NCBI RefSeq assembly: GCF_000468755.1 | Contig: NZ_AWEZ01000037.1 | Span: forward strand, 1 to 56,908 | Source: Olsenella profusa F0195 | GTDB taxonomy: Bacteria > Actinomycetota > Coriobacteriia > Coriobacteriales > Atopobiaceae | Reading direction: 5' to 3' | Length of the DNA stretch: 56,908 bases | In this document: positions 17,801 to 25,612 of the stretch, piece after piece | Layout of the letters: every line of letters starts with the position of its first letter | Numbering within the stretch: the first letter of the stretch is position 1 | Program-made: the position numbers and the translations under genes | The notes under the pieces: model-generated | The model's database searches: none | What the model was told of the DNA's origin: nothing | What the model saw: only the letters and a program-made list of their open reading frames with translations

Positions 17801-18565
17801 AACAACTGCGAGTACGATTCCGCGGCGGCCTTCGAGCGTGTGGGAGCCGAGGTCACGACCTTCATCGTCAACAACCTCACGCCCGCTGCGGTGGTCGAGA
17901 GCACCAAGGCCTTCGTGGGGGAGGTTCAGAAGAGCCAGATCATCATGATTCCCGGCGGCTTCTCCGGTGGTGACGAGCCTGATGGCTCCGCCAAGTTCAT
18001 CACGGCCTTCTTCCGCGCGCCCGCCGTCACCGAGGCCGTGCGCGACCTGCTCCAGGCACGTGATGGCCTCATGCTGGGCATCTGCAATGGCTTTCAGGCT
18101 CTGGTCAAGCTGGGCCTCGTGCCCTATGGCGACATCGTGGACATGACGGACGAGTGCGCCACGCTCACGTTCAACACCATCGGCCGGCACCAGAGCCGAC
18201 TCGTGAGCACGCGCATCGCCTCCACCCTCTCGCCCTGGCTCTCACGGTGCGAGGTGGGCGACGTGCACTCCATCGCCATCAGCCACGGCGAGGGACGCCT
18301 CATGGCGCCCCGGACGCTGCTCGACGAGCTCGTGGCCAATGGCCAGGTTGCCACGCAGTACGTGGACGACGCCGGTCGACCCTCCCAGGACCTCGCCGTC
18401 AACCCCAATGGGTCGCTGCGTGCCATCGAGGGCATCACCAGCCCCGACGGACGCGTGCTGGGCAAGATGGGCCACACCGAGCGCTCAACTGCAGGAACCT
18501 TCAAGAACGTGTCGGGCAACCACTTCCAGCCCCTCTTCGAGGGCGGCGTGGCCTATTTCGCATAG
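14834..18565 (+). CDS. purL: phosphoribosylformylglycinamidine synthase, single-chain with glutaminase domain
   Basis: A 1243-residue cytoplasmic enzyme of de novo purine synthesis that converts FGAR, glutamine and ATP to FGAM. It is the large single-chain form: an N-terminal domain, two AIRS-like synthase halves (DTYWSDHCRHTTF and later FKNETHNHPTEIEPFGG) and a C-terminal class I glutaminase with nucleophile Cys in LGICNGFQALVKLG. The start 14834 follows GGAGGG; in-frame ATGs upstream lack this. No other pur gene is adjacent. It sits next to a purine-degrading locus, so biosynthesis and catabolism lie close together without sharing a transcript. Confidence 0.96.
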   Translation: MVSRVYVEKKPGFDVESQQLAHELRHTLGIRGLEGLRIINRYDVEGITRELFERCVPTVFSEPQSDVATTRRPAAGAGARVFAVEFLPGQFDQRADSASECIQLISQGERPAVASARLYYLTGDLSTQDVEAIKRYVINPVEAREASLATRRTLRVAYPTPEAVETITGFRTLTKRQLKAFIGEHGLAMDLADVTFCQRYFKDEQRDPTITEIRMIDTYWSDHCRHTTFGTQLEHVRIDDSLVGGAFERYLAVRHELGRDQRPVCLMDMGTIGAKYLKRKGTLRRLDESEEINACTVKCRVDVNGHDEDWLFLFKNETHNHPTEIEPFGGAATCIGGAIRDPLSGRSYVYQAMRVTGAADPTVPVSQTLPGKLPQRKLVRTAAMGYSSYGNQVGLATGQVSELYHPGYVAKRMEIGAVVGATPARHVRRERPAPGDRIILLGGRTGRDGIGGATGSSKAHNVESLAKDGAEVQKGNAPTERKLQRLFRREDACRLIKRCNDFGAGGVSVAIGELADGLSIDLDRVPKKYEGLDGTELAISESQERMAVALDPTDVDEFMRYAHEENLEATVVAEVTAEPRLRMSWGGATICDVSREFLSSNGASKHQDVHVLAQGTYEPTWRGDTIAQRMRSVVSDLNVASNKGLAERFDSTIGAATVLMPFGGRYQLTPPMAMVAKLPVPGETTTVSGMAWGFNPYLMSENQFTGAYLSVVESVAKLAAAGIDRRSMYLTFQEYFERLRDVPERWGKPTAAVLGALMAQLDLGIGSIGGKDSMSGSFEDLDVPPTLVSIATGLGALDRIASPEFKCTDSKLWLIRPAYQADGITPEPASFLKVLDFIQEHLGYGVLRAISTPGYGCLAEQLFKSAVGNRIGFGLANDVDSSILFRLAYGSFVIEVDEGTFIPVDRPGVIATFLGGTSAEYRMWAGREVIDLTELQEAWESGIESVFPYRGRGEDVEPVSFDALGRGVARRAPAVRTARPRVVIPVFPGNNCEYDSAAAFERVGAEVTTFIVNNLTPAAVVESTKAFVGEVQKSQIIMIPGGFSGGDEPDGSAKFITAFFRAPAVTEAVRDLLQARDGLMLGICNGFQALVKLGLVPYGDIVDMTDECATLTFNTIGRHQSRLVSTRIASTLSPWLSRCEVGDVHSIAISHGEGRLMAPRTLLDELVANGQVATQYVDDAGRPSQDLAVNPNGSLRAIEGITSPDGRVLGKMGHTERSTAGTFKNVSGNHFQPLFEGGVAYFA

Positions 18566-18632
18566 GGCCTGCACCTCGCTCGAGGAGGGCATATGCTACG
18601 CTCGTTCGGTACCACGCGAGCAGGGAGGCATC

Positions 18633-19142
18633 GTGGCAAAGAAAACGACGGCGAGCACGCCACGCGAGAAGGTCGACTTCAAGGGACAGCTCTTCCTCAC
18701 CCTCCTCATGTTCCTCGGCATCTTTGGCATCGCCTTCATCCTGCGCTCGCTCCTGCACATGAACGACGTCTACACCGGCATCTTCACGGCCATCATCCTG
18801 GCCATCATCGTGTTCTACCTCTTCCGCAAGGCACAGGAGGATCGCTGGCGGCGCGAGAACAATGACGCCGAGAGGACGGTGAACCCCATCATCAAGCGCT
18901 ATGCCGCGTCGCATGATGCACGCGAGCTGGTACGGTCCTACACCACGTGGAACAGGGGCGCCCACGACCCCGACCTGCGCCTCCAGTTCTCTCAGCTCGT
19001 AGTGGAGGCACTCATCCGGGACGGCCACACGAAGGATGCCCGTACGGTCCTTGCCACCATGGAGGAGATTGCCACCACCACGGGCAACGCCAAGAACTTC
19101 GCCGGCTACAAGGCGGACGTCCTGTCACGCATCGGTGCGTAG
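18633..19142 (+). CDS. membrane protein with helical cytoplasmic domain, unknown function
   Basis: A 169-residue protein starting at GTG 18633 after GGGAGG. A short basic N-terminus is followed by two membrane segments (about residues 19-38 and 44-61), then a charged helical domain with repeat-like helices (RELVRSYTTWN, LVVEALIRDGHTKDARTVL) that may be tetratricopeptide-like. It follows purL by 67 bases on the same strand. No catalytic motif was recognised. Confidence 0.75.
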   Translation: MAKKTTASTPREKVDFKGQLFLTLLMFLGIFGIAFILRSLLHMNDVYTGIFTAIILAIIVFYLFRKAQEDRWRRENNDAERTVNPIIKRYAASHDARELVRSYTTWNRGAHDPDLRLQFSQLVVEALIRDGHTKDARTVLATMEEIATTTGNAKNFAGYKADVLSRIGA

Positions 19143-19223
19143 GGCGGCGGCATGCGTCCCGGTGCCGGATGGCCCAATGGGTACACTCACCTCAAGGGAA
19201 CAAGCCGAGGGGACGGCGGACCT

Positions 19224-19442
19224 ATGCAGAGCACGCTCATCAAGGACACCACGCGCGAGGAGCGCAGGCAGATCGTGCGGCAGGGACTCTCGTGCGGGGA
19301 TGACACCGGCTGCGACCAGTGCAGCGGCTGCAGCATGGGCATCGGCTCCCTCGAAGCCATGTACCAGCCCTACATCGACGGCAAGCTCGAGCTCGCAGAG
19401 GTCAACATGCTGCATGCGGCGCACAGCTACACGCACGGCTGA
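19224..19442 (+). CDS. small cysteine-rich protein, possible metal or Fe-S binder
   Basis: A 72-residue protein with four cysteines in the pattern C24-x5-C30-x2-C33-x2-C36 (CDQCSGCS region), a spacing suited to zinc or an iron-sulfur cluster. The flanking sequence is charged and helical, with no signal peptide or membrane segment. ATG 19224 is chosen as it begins the charged N-terminal helix; a longer in-frame start exists at 19152. It ends just before the decayed modA/mogA region. Family not recognised. Confidence 0.65.
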   Translation: MQSTLIKDTTREERRQIVRQGLSCGDDTGCDQCSGCSMGIGSLEAMYQPYIDGKLELAEVNMLHAAHSYTHG

Positions 19443-19870
19443 CCGTCGCGACCCGAGCGCACCGCACAATCCACCGGACCACCCCGCAGCATGCGCAGGC
19501 CGCAGCCGATGGCACCGAGCACGACCCGGGTGTCCTCGCAGGCAGCCTTGGAACTGCCCAGCAGGTTTATCACAAGCGTGCGGCCCGCGAGGTCAGCCGT
19601 CCCACGCGAGAGGCAGCCGTGCGCGTGATGGCCATCGATGCGGCACGCATGGCCTCTGGTATGCCAGGGGCCAGACGCTCGCACACAGCCAGCGTCGCCT
19701 CGGGTGTCACATCAGGGGGAGAGAACCCCGTACCGCCCGTCAATCAGCACGAGGACCACATCATCCGTGACCTCAACACGCAGGACGTCCTCGATCGGCG
19801 CGGGCCCGTCAGGCACCATGCGGAAGTCGATGACCACATATCCTGCACCCTCAAGCACCTGACACGACGC
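19427..19870 (-). pseudogene. decayed mogA/moaB-family remnant
   Basis: Minus-strand fragments match the intact MogA-like protein encoded at 41487-42026: a middle piece with MVPDGPAPIED, then APGIPEAMRAASMAIT, then GRTLVINLLGSSKAA and LRMLRGGPVDCA. They are spread over three frames, with frameshifts near 19712 (right after GVLSP) and near 19625. The N-terminal third, including the start, is missing. The fragment joins in frame to a modA remnant near 19870. It was once a molybdopterin-processing protein and is now non-functional. Confidence 0.85.
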
Positions 19871-20235
19871 GGGGCAGATGACACGACCGCACATCTCCTC
19901 GGTGGCCTCGTCCACCACGGTCAGCTGGGAGGAGACGGCATCGGTTCGATAGATGATGCCACAATCCGCCAGACCCTCGGACACCTGGGTGGCACCCTCC
20001 TTGACATTGGAGCCGTAGGCGATGCGGCCCCCGCGCAAGGACCGTCTCATCGAGGCCGAGGTGCGCGAGGATCCTCTGCGTGTACTGGCCTACGGGCACA
20101 TTGGCGTCGCCCATGGCAAGCACGAGCCCCCGCCTGCAACCGGGCGGCCATGCCCGCGAACCCCCCTATGTCTCTGGGGTTCCCCGCGCCCACGCTCAGG
20201 GCAACGCAGTCGCGCCTATCCACACTGAAAGCGTG
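19870..20235 (-). pseudogene. decayed modA (molybdate-binding protein) remnant
   Basis: Minus-strand pieces match the intact ModA at 46820-47707: ALSVGAGNPRDIGGFAGM, then NVPVGQYTQRILAHLGLDET, then AYGSNVKEGATQVSEGLADC and TVVDEATEEMCGRV. Frameshifts lie near 20130 and 20035. The first half of ModA, including the lipoprotein signal, is missing. After EEMCGRV the reading frame runs directly into the mogA remnant, so everything that normally lies between modA and mogA has been deleted. Confidence 0.85.
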
Positions 20236-20344
20236 TGTCATCATGAATGCCCCTCACCCAGTCGTGTCCATCCCTCGAACTCCACTCAAAACGCGCTTAC
20301 GACATGGCGTCTCGCGCACTTGAGACGCGCGGGGCCCCCCTCCG

Positions 20345-21370
20345 CTACGCAGTGGCCGTTGGGGCCTGGGAGCTGTGGGAGTGCCCGTCCCCAGGCCTGA
20401 GCCCCGCGCGACAGCGAATCATCTGCGCGGCAATCGACACGGCGATCTCCCCTGGCGTGACGGCAAGAATGTCCTCTCCGATGGGCAGCCTCACATCGTC
20501 CGCCCATGCGCGCTCCACGCCACGCCGCACCAGGGCGTCCCGGACAAGGGCCGCCTTGCGACGACTCCCAATGCAGCCCACGTAGGCGGGTCGCGCATGC
20601 GCCAACTGTTCCAGGACGTCTATGTCCGCGACATGCCCGTGGGTCATCACCACGGCATAGTCGTTGCGGGCAATGTCCACCTTCTCTGCGATGTGGTGGA
20701 AGTCGCCGCACACGACGCCCCGCGCTTGGGGGAAGAGCTCGGGGACGGCCATGTCAGCGCGGTCATCAAAGATGACGACACTGAAGCCGACGCTCGCCAG
20801 CACCGGACAGAGCTTCTGGCCAATGTGCCCGCCGCCGAAGACATAGGCGGTGGGATCGACGGTCAACGGCTCACGATAGGCCCGAGTCGCCTCGTCCCAT
20901 GTGGGCGTCGTCGGGAGCGCCACACCGCCCATGGCCCCCTGCCCGCCGTACGTCCCCAGCGTCATGCGCGGTGCCGTAGCGTCTCCCCACTCCTCGCTCA
21001 GAAGCAGGGATCTTCCCCGGGACAGGCCGTCATGCATGCGCGACAGCACGTCGCCGTCCACGGATGGGTCAAGCATGCGCATGCCCACCAACGCATCGCC
21101 CCCACAGGCCGTGCCCGTCTTGGCGTGCGTGAACCACTCGAGCGAGCCGTGCTCCCTGCCTGCCAGCATGCCGACGCAGCGTTCCTGGACGACCCGCTCG
21201 ACAGGGCCGCCACCTATCGTGCCCAGCCACACGCCATCGGGGAGCAGTGCCATTCGGGCGCCAGCGGGGCGCGGGCTTGACCCCCTCGTTGCCAGCACGC
21301 TCGCAAGCACGACCGGACGTCCCTGCCCGAGCTCATCCACCAGCCGCCCCACAAAGTACGTGTCGCGCAT
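20345..21370 (-). CDS. XdhC/CoxI-family molybdenum hydroxylase maturation factor
   Basis: A protein of about 341 residues with an N-terminal XdhC/CoxI domain (VLASVLATRGSSPRPAGARM, TIGGGPVE, CGGDALV) and a C-terminal Rossmann-like domain (YVFGGGHIGQKL at about residue 177, then VVMTHGH and VGCIGSRRK). XdhC proteins bind molybdenum cofactor and help its sulfuration and insertion into xanthine dehydrogenase-type enzymes, which fits the hydroxylase encoded at 32337. The start is uncertain: 21370 fits the family N-terminus, while 21523 has the best ribosome binding site (GGGAGGG) and 21412 is intermediate. It follows yqeB on the same strand. Confidence 0.9.
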   Translation of the reverse strand: MRDTYFVGRLVDELGQGRPVVLASVLATRGSSPRPAGARMALLPDGVWLGTIGGGPVERVVQERCVGMLAGREHGSLEWFTHAKTGTACGGDALVGMRMLDPSVDGDVLSRMHDGLSRGRSLLLSEEWGDATAPRMTLGTYGGQGAMGGVALPTTPTWDEATRAYREPLTVDPTAYVFGGGHIGQKLCPVLASVGFSVVIFDDRADMAVPELFPQARGVVCGDFHHIAEKVDIARNDYAVVMTHGHVADIDVLEQLAHARPAYVGCIGSRRKAALVRDALVRRGVERAWADDVRLPIGEDILAVTPGEIAVSIAAQMIRCRAGLRPGDGHSHSSQAPTATA

Positions 21371-21541
21371 CGTCCCATGTGAATCCTCCCTCACAAAGCC
21401 CACTCCCTCCATGTCATAGGCACCCATGCCTGCCGCCGCGCCATACGTTCCTCCCATGGCCCTGCACGACATCGGTACCCGATCCCAAACCTCGATGGAG
21501 GGACCGCCCGTCCGCAAGGCCATCCGCCCTCCCGTGCCACA

Positions 21542-22348
21542 CTACCCCCTGAGCCGTCCCGAGAAGTGCAGAAGCGCCTCCAGCACGCCACCGCCGATGG
21601 CACGCGCCTTGTCGGAACAGGAGTGACAGTGATCCGGCCTGCAACGCGGGTCGATGTCACCCACCTTCATGCCACAGGTGACGGGCACGCCCTCCTGCAG
21701 GAGCCCCCGCAGCACCCCACCAATCGTCGCGGGCAGCGGCGCTCCCGCCACCGAGGCAATGACATCCCCCCTGCGCACGACATCGCCAATGTGGGCGACG
21801 GGCTTGAGGGTGCCATCCACGGGAGCCCGGAGCACACGCTCGACCGTATACCCGCCTATGTCGCCTGGCACACCCGAGTTGGGGATGGGCGACCCGTCGT
21901 AGATGACGCGACCAAGGTGATGGCCACGTTTGGTCTCGACGGCGGCATGGCAGTCCGCATCGGGGCCCTCACCCGCAAGGAAGCCGGGACCCACCCCAAT
22001 GACAATGGGCGCCATCTCCTTGCTGGTCCCCAGGTTGCGCTTGGCAATGATGGCATCCACCACGACGTCGGGCGCAAGGCGGGCGATGCTCTCCCCCTCG
22101 GGGTCGACGAGCACGGCGACGATGCCCTGGGCGGCAATCGTGCGCGCCTCCTCGACGCATATGCAGAGCCTGCCGCAAACGTCCTCCACATGCGTCTCGC
22201 CCAGTCGGATGGCCTCGCAGAAGCTCACCGTGCGACGCACGGCCGTGGGAAGGGCCATATCGAGCATGATGACGTCACATTCCGCCCTCTGCAGCCGTAG
22301 TGCTATGCCCGAGGCAAGGTCCCCCGCTCCCCTGATGACAGCCAGCAT
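21542..22348 (-). CDS. yqeB: selenium-dependent molybdenum hydroxylase accessory protein, EF2563/YqeB family
   Basis: A 268-residue protein of the EF2563/YqeB family, linked in comparative genomics to a labile selenium cofactor used by some molybdenum hydroxylases. It begins MLAVIRGAGDLASGIALRL, a dinucleotide-binding-like glycine motif, and includes VVDAIIAKRN, IGVGPGF and a C-terminal CRPDHCHSCSDKARAIGGGV cysteine group. Start 22348 has GGGAGGG upstream. It is divergent from yqeC (22490) and upstream of the XdhC-family gene. With yqeC it implies that the neighbouring hydroxylase carries non-Sec selenium. Confidence 0.92.
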   Translation of the reverse strand: MLAVIRGAGDLASGIALRLQRAECDVIMLDMALPTAVRRTVSFCEAIRLGETHVEDVCGRLCICVEEARTIAAQGIVAVLVDPEGESIARLAPDVVVDAIIAKRNLGTSKEMAPIVIGVGPGFLAGEGPDADCHAAVETKRGHHLGRVIYDGSPIPNSGVPGDIGGYTVERVLRAPVDGTLKPVAHIGDVVRRGDVIASVAGAPLPATIGGVLRGLLQEGVPVTCGMKVGDIDPRCRPDHCHSCSDKARAIGGGVLEALLHFSGRLRG

Positions 22349-22489
22349 GTCGAATCCCTCCCCACCAATCGAACGCATTCTTGCTACAGTCTTCATGCAG
22401 TCTCGTATGGCGCCGTACCGGCGTCATATTTTCTGAAACATAACGACGGACACGCGTGCACTATACAAGACTTTTAGTAAGGCTACCTA
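22349..22489. promoter_or_regulatory. divergent promoter region between yqeB and yqeC
   Basis: A 141-base divergent gap, AT-rich in its centre (22425-22490). On the plus strand TATACA at 22462-22467 could be a -10 box for yqeC. The downstream ACTTTTAGTA (about 22470-22479) also occurs, on the minus strand, just upstream of ygeY, which may reflect a shared control site or chance. Confidence 0.4.
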
Positions 22490-23215
22490 ATGAAATTACA
22501 TGAAATGCTGCAAGTGGTGCCTGGCATTACGTCTGTGGTCGGTAGCGGTGGCAAGACTGCGCTCTTGGACGCCCTCGCACGCGAGCTGCCGGGGACGGTC
22601 ATCCTTGCCACATCAACTCACATCCTGCCCTTTGCGGGCATGCCGCTTCTTACGCACCCCTCCGAGCGCGACGTCCGCGACGCCCTCAAGCGCTCCCGGT
22701 GCGCCTGTGTGGGGACGCCCACGGAGTCCGGCAGGCTCACCGCACCATGTCTGGACTTTGGCACGCTTGCGCGCTGTGCAACCTACGTGCTCGTGGAGGC
22801 GGACGGGTCGCACAGGCTGCCCCTCAAGGCGCATGCGGACTGGGAGCCCGTCTGCCCACCCGATACGGGACGCACGGTTCTCGTCGTCGGCATCTCGGGG
22901 CTCGGACGTCCCCTTGACGAGGTCGTGCATCGCCACGAGCTGCTGTGCGGACGCCTCGCGGTTCCGCAGGATGCCATCGCCACCCCGGCGCTCGTCGCCC
23001 AAGGCATCGCCTGGGAGCTGGAGCATGGCATCATGCGGCCAGACGTCCTGTTGCTCAACCAGTGCGACACGCCGCGGGACCACGCGCTGGCGTCCCAGCT
23101 TGCACGCGAGCTCACAGCGCTCCTGAAAGACAGGAGCATGCCCGTATGTACGACCTGCCTCCCTGCCAGAGGCGCCAGACGTGACAGGGGACGCCAAACG
23201 CCCCCTATCTCTTGA
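22490..23215 (+). CDS. yqeC: selenium cofactor biosynthesis protein YqeC
   Basis: A 241-residue protein of the YqeC family, found with selenium-dependent molybdenum hydroxylases and SelD in genomes that lack selenocysteine or use selenium in a labile cofactor. It shows a P-loop-like VVGSGGKTALL (about residues 16-26), VEADGSHRLPLKAH and LLLNQCD, suggesting nucleotide binding. It is the only plus-strand gene in this part of the locus. Its 3' end overlaps that of hydA by 11 bases, tail to tail. The last 15 residues are arginine-rich and may be non-conserved. Confidence 0.9.
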   Translation: MKLHEMLQVVPGITSVVGSGGKTALLDALARELPGTVILATSTHILPFAGMPLLTHPSERDVRDALKRSRCACVGTPTESGRLTAPCLDFGTLARCATYVLVEADGSHRLPLKAHADWEPVCPPDTGRTVLVVGISGLGRPLDEVVHRHELLCGRLAVPQDAIATPALVAQGIAWELEHGIMRPDVLLLNQCDTPRDHALASQLARELTALLKDRSMPVCTTCLPARGARRDRGRQTPPIS

Positions 23216-24587
23216 CGTAGGTACCGGGCACGGAGCCCGTGGGCTCGCCATCCCGGGCAACGAGTACGCCGTTCACATACACTAGGTGAGCCCTACCCCT
23301 GCACCTGACGCCCTCATAGGGCGTGTGGTCCACGTTCTGGTGTTGGGTCTTCGCACCGATGACCCACTCCTGACACGGATCCCATACGCAGACATCGGCA
23401 TCGGAGCCCACGGCAAGGATGCCCTTCCGCGGAAACATGCCGAACACGCGCGCCTGGTTCTCGGACAGGAGCCTCAGGAGCTCGCGAGGGCCAAGCTCGT
23501 CCGCAAAGCTCGTGGCGATAAGCCCAGGGCGATGCTCCACGCCAGGGATGCCGTTGGGGATCCTGCGAAAGTCATCCCTGCCACGATCCTTCTGCCCGCA
23601 CAGGTTAAAGGAGCAGTGGTCGGTGGATATGGTGTCAATCTCGCCCGCAGCTATGGCTGCGCGCAGCGTCGCACGATCCGCTGGCTTGCGCAGTGGGGGA
23701 CTCATGACGTACTTGGCCCCACCAAAGTCCGGCTCCAGATAGCGCGTCTCATCCAGCAGCAGGTACTGCGGACAGGTCTCCACGTAGATGTTCCTTTGGC
23801 CCCGCCGCCTTGCTGACCGGATGACCTCAAGCCCCAGCCTCGTGGAGAGGTGCACCACGTTCACACGGGCATCTCCCGCAAGGTGGGCCAGCATGAGCAG
23901 GCGTCCGATGGCCTCGGCCTCACAGACATCCGGCCTGCTCATGGGATGTCCTTCGGGGCCATGGACGCCCGCATCGAACACGCGTCTCTGCAGGGCATCC
24001 ACCAGCGTCCCGTTCTCGCAATGCACGCAGAGCGTAGCGCCCAGAGGGGCGAGTCCCTCAAGCACCTCGAGCGTCTGGGCGTCATCCAGGCGCAGGTGAT
24101 CGTAGGCAAGGTACGTCTTGAAGGAGCTCACGCCCGCCTCGCGGATGCCGGGAAGGTCGTCTTTGGTCCGTTCGTTCCAGTCTGCAACGGCCATGTGGAA
24201 GGCATAGTTGGTCGTACAGGTGCCATCGGCGCGCCTGTGCCACTCCTCCAGCGCCTGGGGCATGGTCATGCCCTTGTCCTGCGTGGCATAGTCCACGATG
24301 GTGGTAGTGCCACCGCAGGCGGCGGCGCGCGTACCCGTCTCAAAGCTGTCGGCCGTCCAGTCCATGCCCGTCCAGGCCTGCATGTGGGTGTGCGCATCGA
24401 TGAGGCCGGGGAACACCCAGCAGCCGCTCACATCCTGGCAGCTCATGCCCGCGAGCGCCCCCTCGGGCACACCACCGGGAGCGACGGCGGCAATCCTGTC
24501 ACCCTCCAGGATGAGGTCACCCATGGCCAGCCCATCCGGCAGCACAAGGGTGCCTCCGCGTATCACGGTCCGTGCACCTGTCCCCAT
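23205..24587 (-). CDS. hydA: D-phenylhydantoinase/dihydropyrimidinase family hydrolase
   Basis: A 460-residue cyclic amidohydrolase of the type in E. coli purine-degradation loci (HyuA/HydA). Zinc ligands are seen in DAHTHMQ (His66, His68), the carbamylated lysine in SSFKTYLAYD, further ligands in CVHCENG and NVVHLSTR, and the catalytic aspartate in STDHCSFN. It probably opens a ring in a purine breakdown intermediate. ATG 24587 is one base after the stop of the upstream gene and 9 bases after AAGGGG, so the two genes are coupled. The length equals the E. coli protein. Confidence 0.92.
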   Translation of the reverse strand: MGTGARTVIRGGTLVLPDGLAMGDLILEGDRIAAVAPGGVPEGALAGMSCQDVSGCWVFPGLIDAHTHMQAWTGMDWTADSFETGTRAAACGGTTTIVDYATQDKGMTMPQALEEWHRRADGTCTTNYAFHMAVADWNERTKDDLPGIREAGVSSFKTYLAYDHLRLDDAQTLEVLEGLAPLGATLCVHCENGTLVDALQRRVFDAGVHGPEGHPMSRPDVCEAEAIGRLLMLAHLAGDARVNVVHLSTRLGLEVIRSARRRGQRNIYVETCPQYLLLDETRYLEPDFGGAKYVMSPPLRKPADRATLRAAIAAGEIDTISTDHCSFNLCGQKDRGRDDFRRIPNGIPGVEHRPGLIATSFADELGPRELLRLLSENQARVFGMFPRKGILAVGSDADVCVWDPCQEWVIGAKTQHQNVDHTPYEGVRCRGRAHLVYVNGVLVARDGEPTGSVPGTYVKR

Positions 24588-24588
24588 G

Positions 24589-25566
24589 TCACTCATCCCC
24601 TTGAAGTCGACTGCCCGTGCCCGAGCCACAAGCTGCATCCCCTCCGCACACGGCATCAACGCGCGCAAGGCCCTCTGGTGTGTCTATGTCCCATAGCTCC
24701 TCGGGGCTCGCCGCCTCAACGGTGCGCACCAGATGGCAGAGGACGGGGTTCTCTCTCAGGAGCGCAAGGCCCCCGCAGTCCCCCGAAAGTGCGGAGAGGG
24801 CGGGAGACAGCCACCCAGGAAAGAGCACGGGACTTCCCGCCTCCCCCTGCCAGGACAGGCGGATGATGGCATCGGGATGGTGGGCATGCTCGTCAAGCAT
24901 GCGGGCAACGCTCTGGCGCGCAAGCAGTGGTTGGTCGCCCACCACAAAGAGGTAGCCCGTCCGCCTCCCCAGTGCCCGCATGCCCTCGCGCACCGTGTCG
25001 CTCTGGAACGCGCCCCCGTGTATGACGCACCACGCGCCGCGGCCTCCGCACAGAGCGACGACCGCTCGCGAACGCGTGACCACGACCGTCTCGAGACGCG
25101 CATCGGCAAGGGCATCGAGCGTATGCTCGAGCATGGGCTTGCCTCCGAGCGGTTCCAGGAGCTTCTGCCTGCCAAAGCGTCGGGCCTGTCCCGAGGCCAT
25201 GACCACGCAGCCCAGGCGTGGCGTCTCGTCCAAGCCCGCAAAGGCGATGCCCTTAAGACGTGCCCCCTCGGCAGCGACGGCATCGCTCCACAGATGGTAA
25301 CGGGCAAGAAGGGCCTCCCCCGCCTCCGTGAGCGTCGAGCTGCCCCCCGCCTCGCCTCCCGTTCGGCGCACGAGCAGGGGCGTGGCCGCGCCCGCCTCCG
25401 CACGCCTGAGGATGTGCAGTGCCTTGGTATAGCTCATACCCAGGAACCGGGCTGCGGCGGCAAGGCTGCCCTCAGTGTGCACGGCAGCAAGAAGCCGGTA
25501 GGGGCCGGGCCCAAAGGCACGGTTCCCTTGCGAATCCATGAGGTATGCGACCGTTCGCGGCGTCAC
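24589..25566 (-). CDS. ModE-type HTH fused to MocA-like nucleotidyltransferase
   Basis: A 325-residue two-domain protein. Residues about 20-105 form a ModE N-terminal LysR-like winged helix (YRLLAAVHTEGSLAAAARFLGMSY type), and from about 115 a MobA/MocA nucleotidyltransferase begins with VVMASGQARRFGRQKLL, which binds CTP/GTP for molybdopterin dinucleotide formation. Later FVVGDQPLL and GSPVLFPGW match MocA. It probably makes the molybdopterin cytosine dinucleotide needed by the XdhD-like enzyme and could also sense or bind DNA. The GTG start at 25566 has GAGAGG upstream; ATG 25539 is an alternative. It is coupled to hydA. Confidence 0.88.
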   Translation of the reverse strand: MTPRTVAYLMDSQGNRAFGPGPYRLLAAVHTEGSLAAAARFLGMSYTKALHILRRAEAGAATPLLVRRTGGEAGGSSTLTEAGEALLARYHLWSDAVAAEGARLKGIAFAGLDETPRLGCVVMASGQARRFGRQKLLEPLGGKPMLEHTLDALADARLETVVVTRSRAVVALCGGRGAWCVIHGGAFQSDTVREGMRALGRRTGYLFVVGDQPLLARQSVARMLDEHAHHPDAIIRLSWQGEAGSPVLFPGWLSPALSALSGDCGGLALLRENPVLCHLVRTVEAASPEELWDIDTPEGLARVDAVCGGDAACGSGTGSRLQGDE

Positions 25567-25612
25567 GGCACCTCTCTCTCCCGCGGAGCCTCAGACCACG
25601 GCCCCGCACGGC

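Noticed and set aside
15992-18190. 732-codon minus-strand open frame
   Set aside because: Lies wholly inside purL on the opposite strand and reads as low-complexity Gly/Ala/His-rich protein with no family.
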